Source of the DNA: Pyrocephalus nanus
Lineage: Eukaryota; Chordata; Aves; Passeriformes; Tyrannidae
Length of the DNA: 64,000 nucleotides
Direction: 5' to 3'
NCBI GenBank assembly: GCA_038380795.1
Contig: CM076260.1
Span: 81,753,843-81,817,842 of the forward strand
Shown: piece after piece, positions 39,371-51,290 of the stretch
How the letters are laid out: every line of letters starts with the position of its first letter
Numbering within the stretch: the first letter of the stretch is position 1
Translations under genes and position numbers: made by a program
The notes under the pieces: generated by a model
Told to the model about the DNA's origin: nothing
Seen by the model: the letters and a program-made list of their open reading frames with translations, nothing else
Databases searched by the model: none

Positions 39371-42300
39371 ACTGGAACCTCTGGCTACCAAAGGTATTTG
39401 TTGGGGTTTTTTTACTCCACACAAAGGTAGCACCATGGTGCAAGTGTAAATCAGTACATGGGAATTTTCAGTACCTGCACTTGTACTCATGATGAGGAAA
39501 ACTTCAGAACAACCAGAGAAGGAAAGGAGTCTCTAGTTTCTTTCCAAGAAATCCTGTGTGCCCCAGTGTGCATCTCCAGGGTTACATAGATCTCTGGAGA
39601 TGGAAAGCAAAGTGAGTGTTTATTTAAATGAATTAAAATGCATTAAATGTAAGACCCAAGTTACCATAAACTAAGCCAGAAAACATAGTGTTCTCATTTT
39701 ACCTAGGAGAAAACACCCTATGCTGTCTCATGCAAGCCCCACACATAAGCTTCTCAGCCAGGACCTGTCACAGCAGTTGTGGAAATCTCAAGCAATTGCA
39801 GAGTTGTGCCCTTACCCTGTGCCAGGGGATGTCCCACTTGTGTCTAACTGTGGACAATTCTGTGTTTTCAGTGTTCCCCAACAGTACTGTCTGGCAGATT
39901 GGATTGATGGGCAACAAACAGGATGACTGTGGCTAGCACAGGGCAAAGAAGGGCACATGTACCAGCAATCACTCAAGGGCATGACCATTTAATGAACTCG
40001 ATCCAAAAACTGAGTGTATAAAACTCACTGTCATGTAAATTTGGAAAGCGTCTGTTCTGTATAAACAGCCTTCACCACCCCTGCATTTTCTACTTGCAGC
40101 ATTTTAGACGTAATTCTAAGTTGTCAGCAATGTATTTAATATGATTCTGAGACCGGGCACCAAGAGAGGCAGGTAAAAGCCTCTTCCTTTTATTCTAACT
40201 CTACTTCTGATGAAAGTAACTGAAAAAACATATTAAATTATTTCAGAACAGAGCTAATCATCTTCTGTTTTGTTCTGTGAACTGCCAGGAGACACTAAAC
40301 ACAAATTTAATACTGTAACATGAGGCACTCTTTCTCATCCTTCATATTTTAAGAGTTAATTAGGTTTTATATCAACAATTTGATTTCTTTTTCTTTTTAA
40401 TTATTGAAATTTACTTATTATGGAACCTGAGAGAGAATGATTGGTCAGGAGTTTTGCCTGAGTAAAAAGTACAATATTTGGCTCAGTCCATAGCTTCTGT
40501 AAATGAAAAGTTGGCTTGTTTTTTCACAGACATATGTAACATTCTGTTTGTAACACAGTTTCAAAAAAAGGAAATAATATAGAAAGGAAAAGAAAGAGCT
40601 TGAATTTCCAGCGGTGTACTTTCAGGCGTTTGCATTAATACTTAATGCTTCCAATTCTGCACTCCCAAGAAACCATAAACAAGATAACTGGATCCTTTAT
40701 GAAAGAATAACATGGGTCTAAAAGATTATATAATGAGATGCAGCTTCTTTTGCAAAAATTACTAAAATCCTAATTGCTAACATAGCATGTGCCCTTAAGG
40801 AATGCACATATTTAAATGCATTAATTATAATGTGTTGACTGTATTATCTAAGAAATTGATTTATTTTTTTTATCCTTCAGAAGATGCTAATCAGGTCTTC
40901 TGGCAGATTTGTTTGAGAGTGCAATTCCCAAGCTTTTATGCTTTAATTTAAAATAAATTCTGAGAAGCAAATTTTATTCCCTTATTTTCCTTTTTTTTCT
41001 TGTTATTATGTTTCTACCTGTGCTCCACAATCCATTTCAGAGATGAACTTCCCATTTTTCTGAGTCCTGTTTGGAGATTTCAGGCACAAAATCCTCTCTA
41101 AACAAACACACGGACAAACTTCACAATAATTACATTTGTGATAGTAAGATTATCAGTTAATTACTCAAATACACTGGTGAACAGCATTGAATTTTAACAC
41201 TGATAATATGAATGCATTTCTTTTTTATATTTGGGAAAGCCATCTCTTGACTTAAGGCTTCATACAGATCTGCCCAACATCAAGTGGTCAGCTCTGAGCT
41301 TAAAAGAACAGATTTGAGTGAACATAAAGACTTCATTGCTGCTGGCAAACAACAGTTCCAGTAACATGTGTTTGCAATTGGTCCCTTAATTTTTTATTGA
41401 AAAAAAATATGAATGAAAGAGATAATAATCTCTGTTTATTTTAGTCATTGTGTCTGGATTGCTATATCTAAGACTTCTCATAATTTTTTTCTGATCCAGT
41501 GCCTTCCAGTCACCTGACATATGTAGACAGATCAGAAGGAATGCTGAAATCTGAACTACTAATGCATGAATTGCACCTGTAAGGTAGGGAGAAATTAATT
41601 AGTTTAGCCTGTCATACTTATCAGAGCTGTATTCTGATTTGGCTTCATTTCATCTCTTTATTCCCTGACTTTTGCCTCAGAGGTGCTCTGAATTCTGCAC
41701 AAAATTTCAGCATCCAAGAGTAAGCAGAAATAACTTAGAAATCCACTGATTATTAATGTTCATTTTTATTGATTGTGTTAATTATACAAAAATTATGCTT
41801 TAAGTTCATTCAATAACTTCCACAGCTTTCCATTCTCCAAAAAACTTGGTCTTGAGAAGATAAATGTACCCTGAATCCCATGAAGAAGACAGAAGAAGAG
41901 TGGGGTAAATGGACTACAGGACTGAGCACTTATCTCATATGACTACAACTGGACAAAGAGGCAGACTGGGACATGGCTGAAGTTTGGAGACCCTTCTGAT
42001 GGGAAGGGACATCGGGAGATTTGCCATAAAAAGGGAAGTTTCTGTGTTTCCTACATTTCACAATGTTTTGTTTAACTCCTTTTCCTTCTTTCACAAGGTG
42101 AAAGAGGTCAATTCATTAATCTGTGTTCAGCACATAAAACAATTGGGTAATGATGATTTGGTTTGTATCTTTTGCATTCATACACATTGGGTCATTGTGT
42201 TGGCATGTTGACGTTAACATGAACCTCACTCTCCGATCTCCTCCACTGAGAGTCCTGAATCAGGTACTTACTTTCAGCTGCAACTGTGAGCAGAATGCCT

Positions 42301-45300
42301 CTTCAGATGGATCTAGTTTCTTACAAAATCCTATTGCAGGAGTTTTAAATAAACTAAAATCAAACTGGAACTTCATTTTCTCTCTGACTCTTTTTTCACC
42401 TGTTTGGGTTCTTTTAACTGTTAAGCAGAATGTGGCTTTTTGTCAAGACAGACTAACCCTTTATTGAAGAATAAAAGTTGGCTTGGTTCAGAGACCAGTA
42501 TGTGAGGCATCACCTTGGGCTTAGTTCTCCACAGAGTTAATTCAAGTAAGCATTTGGAGGGAAGACCAAATGCACTGAGTAATTAAGTACAGCAGCTGCC
42601 CTTCAGCAGTCTCACCCTATATCCTTCTGCAGAGTAGCATGGCCAAAATGGGATTGAAGTAATGGGAGTTATTTCAGCTTCAGAGCATCATGTCTGAGCT
42701 GACAATAATCCAACTATCCTCTGCATTTAATGTGGCCCCAGCTAAGACCACCCTGAGCAACAGCATACAGACAGGACCTCCTGTGAAAGCTCTCCACCAG
42801 CAGTGTCTGCTCCCCCTCCAGCCACAGCCACATCTGCCCAACACCCCTGATTCTGGGGTAGATTTTCAATGCTGTTCAGTGTGGGGAAAAGAAAAGGGAA
42901 AAGAAAAAAAAAAAAAGACTGAAACTCTTCTCAGTGAGTCACACTGAACACATATAGCTGAAGGAAAAGATGGGAGATTGCTGATGATTAGTTAAATTCA
43001 AGGTGCTCACTCCTCAACAAAAACTGCATAAAAATCCCGAAGGTGACTGCGTGATATTTCAGAGTGGTTCTGCTGCTGTTGTTGTTCTCATTTTGTTTTT
43101 CTCTAACCCTGAACTAAGATTTTTATTCTAGAAATTAAAAAGAATTCCTTAGCTAATGTGTTGTTGAGGCACTGCAAAACAATGCAGTCCCTCTACTTCC
43201 AGGGAGCATATTTTATTCAGAATAAAATAGTAACAAAAATAAAATTACTTTTATGCTATTCAGAAGAGGACTTTGTTAGGCAGCCAAGAATTTTCCCTCA
43301 TTATTTCATGCTGTCATTGAGCCTGACTTTTGTAATAATAATATTTTTATTACTTTGCATTAATAGGAAACACAAGCCAACACTAGCCAGATATAGCTGA
43401 GATGAGTGATCACAGCTCCCAGGACTGCACACATAGCTCACAGCATTAGGGATGTCCTTGTCTTCCACAGCACTGAACATACCACTAGGGCTGCACAGAA
43501 AACCCACCACCAGCCCATGGTACAGCTTGGCAGGAGAGCTCCTAGGGAAGCACACAGGAGTTCCCATACCATAAACAAATGCAGGGAATCTACAAATGGA
43601 GCTTCAGAGAAAAGGAGCTGGTTTAAGAGTATGGGGTATCTAGAAGATGTCACATGTGCCAACAATCCCTTGATATACTTTGCACATTACTGTAGTGATT
43701 TCCTGCTTTCTCAGTGCTGAATCTCTTATTGCTTTCAGGATATCGTGTCCATTCAGACCCTGCTGTCCTCAGTTTGCCCAGCCTTATGCCTTTCTGTCTC
43801 TTGTCACCTGCTACAAAAGCCCCATCGGTAGCTGGGTGTGTATACTTGCTCTTAAGGCTTACACCCTTCCCTTCCACTTTAGCCCATCCTGTTTTGGTTT
43901 GGCCATTATTTCAGCACCTGTTTACAGAGATATAACTGATGCCACTGGCTCCTGTAATGAGTTGAAGGACCTGGCAGAAGTTTCCGAGTTGTTCTTCCCT
44001 TGGTCACTCTATCTGATAAGAAGTTCATGGCACTTTCCTGTCTCAGATGTCTATTTGCTACATACTTTAGAACAAAGCATTCCCTGAGGTATTTCAGGAA
44101 GTGTCTGAGAGCTGAGAGAAGATTTTCTGCATTTTCTTTTTTAATTATATTTAAACTAGATATACACACTCTGTGAGTGTGTTTCCTTCTTTTAAGAAAA
44201 AATGGATGGGGGCGGGGGTGTGTCTCTGATCTGACAACAACATTCCACAAGCTTTATGGATGGGTTCATATTCCTTCCACCTACACCACTATGTTTATTG
44301 TCACCCATCTCCTGTAGTCAACTCTATTAGACTTTACAGAAAGCAGTCCTTCATTTTTCTCAATAAAATGAAGGTTCCTACAAATACTTTGCCCATGTTT
44401 TAGACTATTTAAAAACAAAATGCCAGCAACAATTACAAGCATATCCATTAAATTATTATTTTATTAGGAGAAAATCAAGAGAAATCACGCTTTCACTGGA
44501 AAACAAAATAGCCCATGGATCTGCAATCCCTTTTCCAAAGCATCCCTACAGCACCATTAGCTAAAGGAAACTACTGCCTCACCATAAAGTTCATATCTTC
44601 TCCAATAAGAAGGTTGGAGACATTCGAAAGCAGTTATGATCACAAGTGTGTAAGCTCTCTGATTTCTAAGCTATGATATGGGAATAGCATTTTTTACTCT
44701 TTGTCCACTTGTAATATTAATCTGCTCTCTGTACACTCAGACTGAAGGTTACATGTCTCAAATATCTGGTCATGCTTCCACAAGGTGAGTTACTCTTCCT
44801 AAAACAGATCCCTGCCACACCATCCAGCAGTTCTCTCCATTTCGCCCACTAAAATTAATTAATCTGAATCAAATATTTTTCTTAAAAGATATAAAAAAAT
44901 GTCCATTGCCCCATTAAAAGTGGGAAATCCTATCTGAGCTACTTGAAATAATTATTAATTCTTGGTATGGTTAATATCTTGTGTTTGCCTGATTTCCAGT
45001 CCTCTCTCAAGAGTAAATAGTTCATATAGCAAGAGCCAACAAATTCTTGGGATGTTTTTACAGTAAATATGAGATTCTGAGCTGACACAGATGTCCTGCT
45101 ACCTAGCCAGAAAATGTGACTGCTCTAGCTACTGCAGTGCTATACCAGGAAAAGAATCTGCCTCTTCATGTAGTGCTCTGAGGACAATTCGTGACCAAAA
45201 TCTATCTCTAACTAAAATAACAGGCTGTGTTCAACCCAGAAGTGGCAAACTATTCCTTTGATTTAGGTGATCCATAGGAAATAAGCACTTTGTCTTCTGG

Positions 45301-46089
45301 CTGAGCGCCCCCTGCTCAATACTCTGTTGTCTACCCAAATTTCATCATCAAAATGAATCTTCAAGAACCATCAGAATAATTTTCTAGGGTATGTGCAAAG
45401 ATGTAGCTTTATCTGCTATCTGGTTTGGAGGTACAAGAACTGTATCTACAAAGGCTTCTAGTAAACACCACCAGGCACAGAAAGAGATTTGTCTGAAGCA
45501 CCTCAACACCCTACAACAGTTTTGGCCCAAATCAATGGACCTGAAGTGTTAATACTTTAGTTCTGGTTAATACTCTTTTTCTTTAATTTTTTCAGCCCAT
45601 GTCCACTTTCATACAAAGCCAAGAACTCAGATTCTTATACCCATCCTTTCTTCCAAACAATTACAGAGAAAGGATCCCCAGGTGACTTCTGTAACCTGTG
45701 GACTTGCTAAGACAACTACCCATGGCCACTGCTTGTTTCAGATGGGTACTTTGATATGAACTTGAAGACAACTTCAGAATTTACAGTAATCTGACATGCA
45801 GATTGCTAATTTTAGTTTCCCTAATTTATAACGCCCAAGGTTCTTAGGGTATTCAGATACTTTTGCCCATTAACTACCTGAAAAAGCTTTGTGATTAGAA
45901 GGAGTGCATCTTCCTGTTTCAGATGTTTCCATAATAGTCACACCTTTCTGTAACTCTCACCACAGAGAAAATAAAGCTCTTAACTGTATCACTACAATGC
46001 ATTTTCTCAAATTAATATATTGACTGAACATGTAATGCACACGATTTTTCTTCTGTAGACAGTTTGACAGTCAAAGACCAAGCAAGTCC

Positions 46090-46113
46090 TTTTTTTTTTT
46101 TTTTTTTTTTTTT
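46090..46113. repeat. Poly(T) tract, with AATAAA on minus strand
   Basis: Run of 24 T. Read on the minus strand it is a poly(A) run immediately preceded by GTTTAATAAA, the layout expected of a retroposed transcript tail. The roughly 200 nt upstream on that strand (46114-46330) were not recognised as any gene. Confidence 0.85.
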
Positions 46114-48669
46114 ATTAAACTATGGTTTTCAGCCATATATTTATGTTTTCTGCAAAGTTATGTTGAGATAACATCTTGCATTTAGTTAATAAGAAAATCC
46201 CACTCCATCTCCATCTTCACATACTTTGTCAGGCCTTGTGGCTGGTGTGTTCCTTCTTGCAGGAGGACCTTTCACTGTATGCACAGTGTGTATGTGCTCT
46301 AATTTCTGCTTCCCCAACATGCACTACAACAAGAAGAAAGTCACAACAGTGACTGGAGGGATGTAAACTTACCAGTCATTGTCAGGAGCTAGTGGTGACA
46401 ATAGGAAAACTAACAGCCCAGAAATCTCTTAAACACTGAAGTGCAAGAGAAGAAAATAATCAAAATAAAGTAGAGTTACAGACACGGAAGTGCAACCACT
46501 GCTTTTAAAAGTAAATGGATACTTTATTGGCACAAAAATAGATGTTGCAGGAATACTGTGTGTTTGTAGGCATGGAAATAATTAATTGATAAATTGGCAT
46601 TATTCAGAGTTCAAAAACATTCTTTCAAAGTTTTGTGAACTACAAAATCAATTATTATGTATTGAAAAAGACTTCCTTGATGTGTTTCTTCATGTCACTG
46701 TCTAGTAGGATTTCTTTCAGACATGTATATACTCTCTTACAAATTATTCTAAAAATATTAAAAATATTATCTTGAAAAATTCACTCTCAGCAGTGTTTTA
46801 AAAGAATATGCAAATATACCTGTCCTCACTATTCTGAATTCTGAGGGACGAATTGTCTATTCTTTCACTCGTTTAAAGTAAACTGACAATACTTTCTAAA
46901 AAGAATTAAATTAAATTTTCTGCTGATATTGTTGGAGCTGGATATAGAGCTCTTTAGAGTAGTGCAAGAATGGAGACTACTCCCACAGTAATTCAGTGGT
47001 ATCCTATTATTAAAAAAAATCCCTTGCAGAGTTTTAAGCAAATTTAGGGTTCCTTAAAGGTAAGTCATCATAAAGCAACTAAATCATACAGTGAGTCTCT
47101 GCTCCTTGCCCTAGGGCTCTAACTAAACTATTTGTCTTGCCATAGCAGAACACGTGGACTGTGGGAAGAGCTGTGCATTCCCCTCCAGGAGGGGATGTTA
47201 AAAAGCAAGTTAGACTGTACACATAAGCAGTGAGAGTCTATACATGCTGTTTCCCTGGGAGGAAAAGTGCAAGACACTTCCTGGGAGCCTTTTTGCAGCT
47301 TTATACTTGTTTCCACCACCCTGATGTGTCAGGGATGGGAAGCAGTAAACCATCATCCCCCACCCCTGGAGCACATTACCATATTTTTAAAATCCTTATG
47401 TGCACACACTGACCCACCTCCATTCCTACTTCTGCTCTTCTGCACTGCTCTCTACCTTTGCCTGACAAAACAAAATGAAAGAAAATCCCACAGATGCCTC
47501 CACATTTTTTTTTAAAGTGTAAGCCTGTCTTCAATCCCTAACTCACCCAAGCCACGGGGTAGCCCTTGCCTGGGATGAGCTCTGGCACCTGGGAGCTCAG
47601 CAAGGGTGAAACCTTATACACAAGCACTGGGAAATCATTCCATGTACACTGGTGCCTTGAAAGTAGCAGATGGACTTGTCCCCATCACCACCTCCTCTTG
47701 GCTTCATCAGCCTAATTTGCAGCTGGATATGGGCAGGGCCTTGCAGTACCATCTGTCCAACTTTAGCAAGAGGTTTCAGCTCATTCTGCTTAGCCAAGGG
47801 GCACCACACTCTGCAGCAAGGTGCTACAGGAGAAGAAAGTGAGGAGGAAGCAGTAGAGGGCTGGCAATGTGGAGCCATCTAAGTGACCCTGTGCTCAGCC
47901 AAGGGAAATCCCCTGCACTTGGACTGCAAACTCAGTTGCCCTCAGGACTACTCTATGCCATCCTGCTTCTCCGAGCAACCTGGGACACTACAACCGTTCT
48001 TCACAGGAGCCCAACCCCAGCAGCTGAGCAAATACAGGGAAAGATTTATCCCTCCACAATCAGGGATAAAGCAGCACATCTTTCAGACTTTTCATTTATT
48101 TTGTCTGTTAAGGCTTTGTATTAAATCCTTACACAGTGTCAGTCGTGTAAAACTTCATTGTAGCATCTCCTGTTAAATCTTCATTGATATGTGGGGAGGG
48201 ACAGCTAAACTTCAAATGGATTTTGAAGCATTTTACTTAGGTGAGAGTGGCTTACTGCAGTTCTAATGTATTCATCTCATATCCTGAGCTTTACATCGAA
48301 GTGACAAAATAAACAGTTTCAGAAAACCATTTTTCAGTAATTCTCACAAACAAGAAAACCTCAGCAATGGCCCACTTGAATCTTTTTCTTTTCCTCATAG
48401 AAAAGGGAAGTTCCTTGGAAATATGCATTAACCATCAATGCAACCTGTAAATAAACAAAAATCTCTGTATTTCAGTATTTGCACTTGTCTATATTTAGTA
48501 TTAACATAAAATAAAACGAATGAGAACAGACAGTCAATTTGTTTTACACATAAACACTTTTGGAAAATATAGTTGCATTACCAACAATGCTTAGCTTATT
48601 ATTCTAAATGGATTTTGTAAATTGCTCTCCTTAACATACTACCACAATTTTTATAAATTGCTCTATTAG

Positions 48670-48689
48670 CACAATTTATGGAAATTGTG
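48670..48689. repeat. Small perfect hairpin
   Basis: CACAATTT (48670-48677) and AAATTGTG (48682-48689) form a perfect 8-bp stem with a 4-nt ATGG loop. Just upstream TAAATTGCTCT occurs twice, at 48618-48628 and 48654-48664. The stem is too short for a microRNA precursor. Confidence 0.75.
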
Positions 48690-50956
48690 TCACGTAGATT
48701 GTTAGTAAATTGAGTCTGTTTTTGTCATTTATTTCCATTCTTCTTTGCCAGGGCACAGAAGAAATATTCAGCAGAAATACAAGGATCAGATTCTTCTCTC
48801 AGCTGCACCAGATAGCTTCTGAATTACTCCACTGGACTCATTTTTAAGAAAGTGAACCTAGATCGTGATTTTCCATGTTGTAAATCCTGTGAAAGAAAAA
48901 AGAATTCTTCAAAATGTTTCCGCAGCTGAGCTAAAATTAATTTAGCCATTACCAACAGGATGCTCAAATATGTCTTTTTTTTCTCTTACCACAGTATTAG
49001 GCTAGACAGTAAATTTTAATTTCATCGAAAATAGTGTGGTTAAATTGCCCATGCAGTTATTGTTATTTGAACAAGTTTTGAGTAAATTATAAATGCTGGG
49101 GGGAAAAAAAGCATGCCTAAGAAATTTGCAAAGTGTGTAGAAAAGGCAAAGACAATTAACAAAAATGTGGAAATTATCTTCATTCTAGGCTGACTTCCAA
49201 AAAATCTGGTAGCAGTTCCCCACTGCACACAAACCTGACTGAAACTCCTTTCATTAGTCTTTTTTCTGTATCATAAACAGTATGGGCCACATTTTTGAAG
49301 ACATGCATTCCAGAGGATACAGCATATCCTTGCAAACAACTTAATCCCAAATATTTGGAAAATATGGGGCTAGATCTTGAGTGCTTTCAAAGAACAGAAG
49401 GAATCCCTTGGGATCTTCTATAAGTTTTAAGCCAAAGCTTTAATATTTCCAGTCTTAGGAAAATATCCTGGGATCTCCCAAGAAAAACTGCAAATCACTT
49501 TAATGTTTGGATGATCTAAGAGATAAAGATCATGTATAAACTGAAAAATATGAGGGGGAGACAGTCACCCCATAGAGGAGAGGGATGATTCTGCCTTTTC
49601 AATCTCCAAAGTCTCACAGAGGTAGCGACAGGCTTGACAGCAGAGGGAAATAAATGCCCCTATCCATTCCCTCCATAAGAGGCATTTCATGGAGGATAGG
49701 CACAGGAAGCCAACCTTGTCAGGAAAGGTTAATAGAGGTGATGGAGTTGGAAGCATTGGGGAATGGGGTATTACATGAGGAGACAACACAGAGCTGGTGC
49801 CAAAAGCACCCTGTTCCACCAGCAGCAGGACAGAAAAAAGTAGGATGCAGCTGAGAGGTAAGAGAGGAGACAATGGAGACAGACACAAAAGGTAGAATCT
49901 ATTAGACCAGGTGAGGTATAGAGAAAATACGTCTGATTGCTGTATAGGGGTGAGAAAGAAGATACACTGGAGTTACATTTAAGGAAGAGTAATAGTTTTA
50001 GAGCAGGACCAAGTAAGGCAGGAAAATGAAACAGTTGCAAGGTGTGATTTTGCCATCAAACTCAGAGATTTTGTCAGGGTTTTGCCATCCTGAGTGCTAA
50101 GTGGCCTAGTAGTGAACCACAAGGCTTTGAGGTAGGAGCATCAGTTGTAATGCAGAGTTTCTGCAATTTCATTCACCTACCTAATGTAAACTGTGTTCTT
50201 TCATCTGATGGAGGGCACTGATAAGACAACCAGGGCCTTGCCTGAGATTGAGCAATTTACTCTTCTTATTATTAGAGCAATTTGTAGGTCATCTGTTTCT
50301 CTAATATTGATAAAAGCTTAGACAAAACAAGAAAATACACTCTGATCAAGATTCAAACATATTTCAAGAAGGAATAAAAAAGAATGTATAACATGAAAAA
50401 AAAAAAGCTCAGTAGTGAAAATCCAAACTGACTGTACTAATTTTCCCTTTAAAAGGATATTTTAAAAGAGTTTCATAACTTGATTAAACATTTCCAGAGG
50501 AATATATAAGTGTTGTAAGAAGTCATTTGACAAGGGTCCTTCAAGCAACAGTCATGTCATTATAATACAAGCATGAACTAACTAAGTATATTACTAACTT
50601 TGTATTTAACTGTCAATTGTTTTATTTCTCAAACTTGAAATAACGTAAAAATGTTGCAAGGCAGTCTCTTGAGAACCTGGGTTTTGCAGCAGTTTCAATT
50701 TCCATTATTAAAGTTTTCCATTCACTTCCTAATTACCTTTTCGTACTTGGGTCTGGGCTTGCTTCCATTTTGTGGCAACCTCCTGGTATGTAGCCTCCAA
50801 CAAGTGAAACAACAGCTTCTGATTTTAGCCAAGAGCAGCAACCAGATCACCAGTGGGTCAGCAGGTTGCATTCTCACAGTTCACTTTTCTCCCCTCTTTT
50901 TTTCAGACAGCTTTATTATCGAGGCCAAGAATGATGTGAATAGTATTATCAAGGTG

Positions 50957-51290
50957 TCACAGAATGGTTTGGGATGGGAGGGACCTTAAAGATCATCTAG
51001 TTCCAACCCCCTCGCCAGGGGCAGGGATACCTTCCTCTAGACCAGGTTATTCAGAGCCCGATCCAACCGGAACTTGAACATTTCCAGGCATCCATACCTT
51101 CTCTGGCCAACCTGTTCCAGTGCCTCACCACCCTAACAGTAAAGAATTTCTTCCTAATATCTAATCTAAACCTACTCTCTTTCAGTTTGAAACCATTCCT
51201 CTTGTCCTATCACTACATGCCCTTGCAAAAAGTCCCCCTCTGGCTTTCTTGTATGCCCCCTTTAGGTACTGAAGGGCTGCTATAGGGATA
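50957..51290 (-). mobile_element. CR1 LINE 3' end fragment, minus strand
   Basis: The plus strand begins with TCACAGAATGGTTTGGGATG and GGAGGGACCTTAAAGATCAT, followed by AGTTCCAACCCCC, GGTTATTCAGAGCCCGATCC, AACCTGTTCCAGTGCCTCAC and AAGAATTTCTTCCTAATATC. This is the reverse complement of a CR1 3' UTR joined to the last codons of ORF2. The similarity ends at about 51290, after CTGAAGGGCTGCTATAGGG, so the copy is a roughly 330-bp 5'-truncated insertion. It carries no complete coding domain. It appears better preserved than the 27.8-kb copy, suggesting a more recent insertion, though this is only a visual impression. Confidence 0.95.

Larger units (their letters stand above)
39371..50956. other. 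Anonymous AT-rich intergenic or intronic DNA
   Basis: No gene was recognised in more than 11 kb. The block 40600-41000 is rich in homeobox-type words (CTAATTGC, TTAATTATAATG, TGCATTAAT) and may be a conserved non-coding element. A 24-nt T run lies at 46090-46113. The intervals 43400-43950 and 47560-48060 are somewhat GC-richer, with overlapping open frames on both strands that look incidental. Short repeats and a small hairpin lie at 48618-48689. Confidence 0.55.

Noticed and set aside
43680..44087. 135-codon plus-strand open frame with hydrophobic stretches
   Set aside because: The hydrophobicity follows from T-rich codons, frames overlap on both strands, and no family is recognised.
49565..50040. 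Leucine/serine-rich minus-strand frames resembling signal peptides
   Set aside because: They are the complement of a purine-rich plus strand; no mature domain follows.
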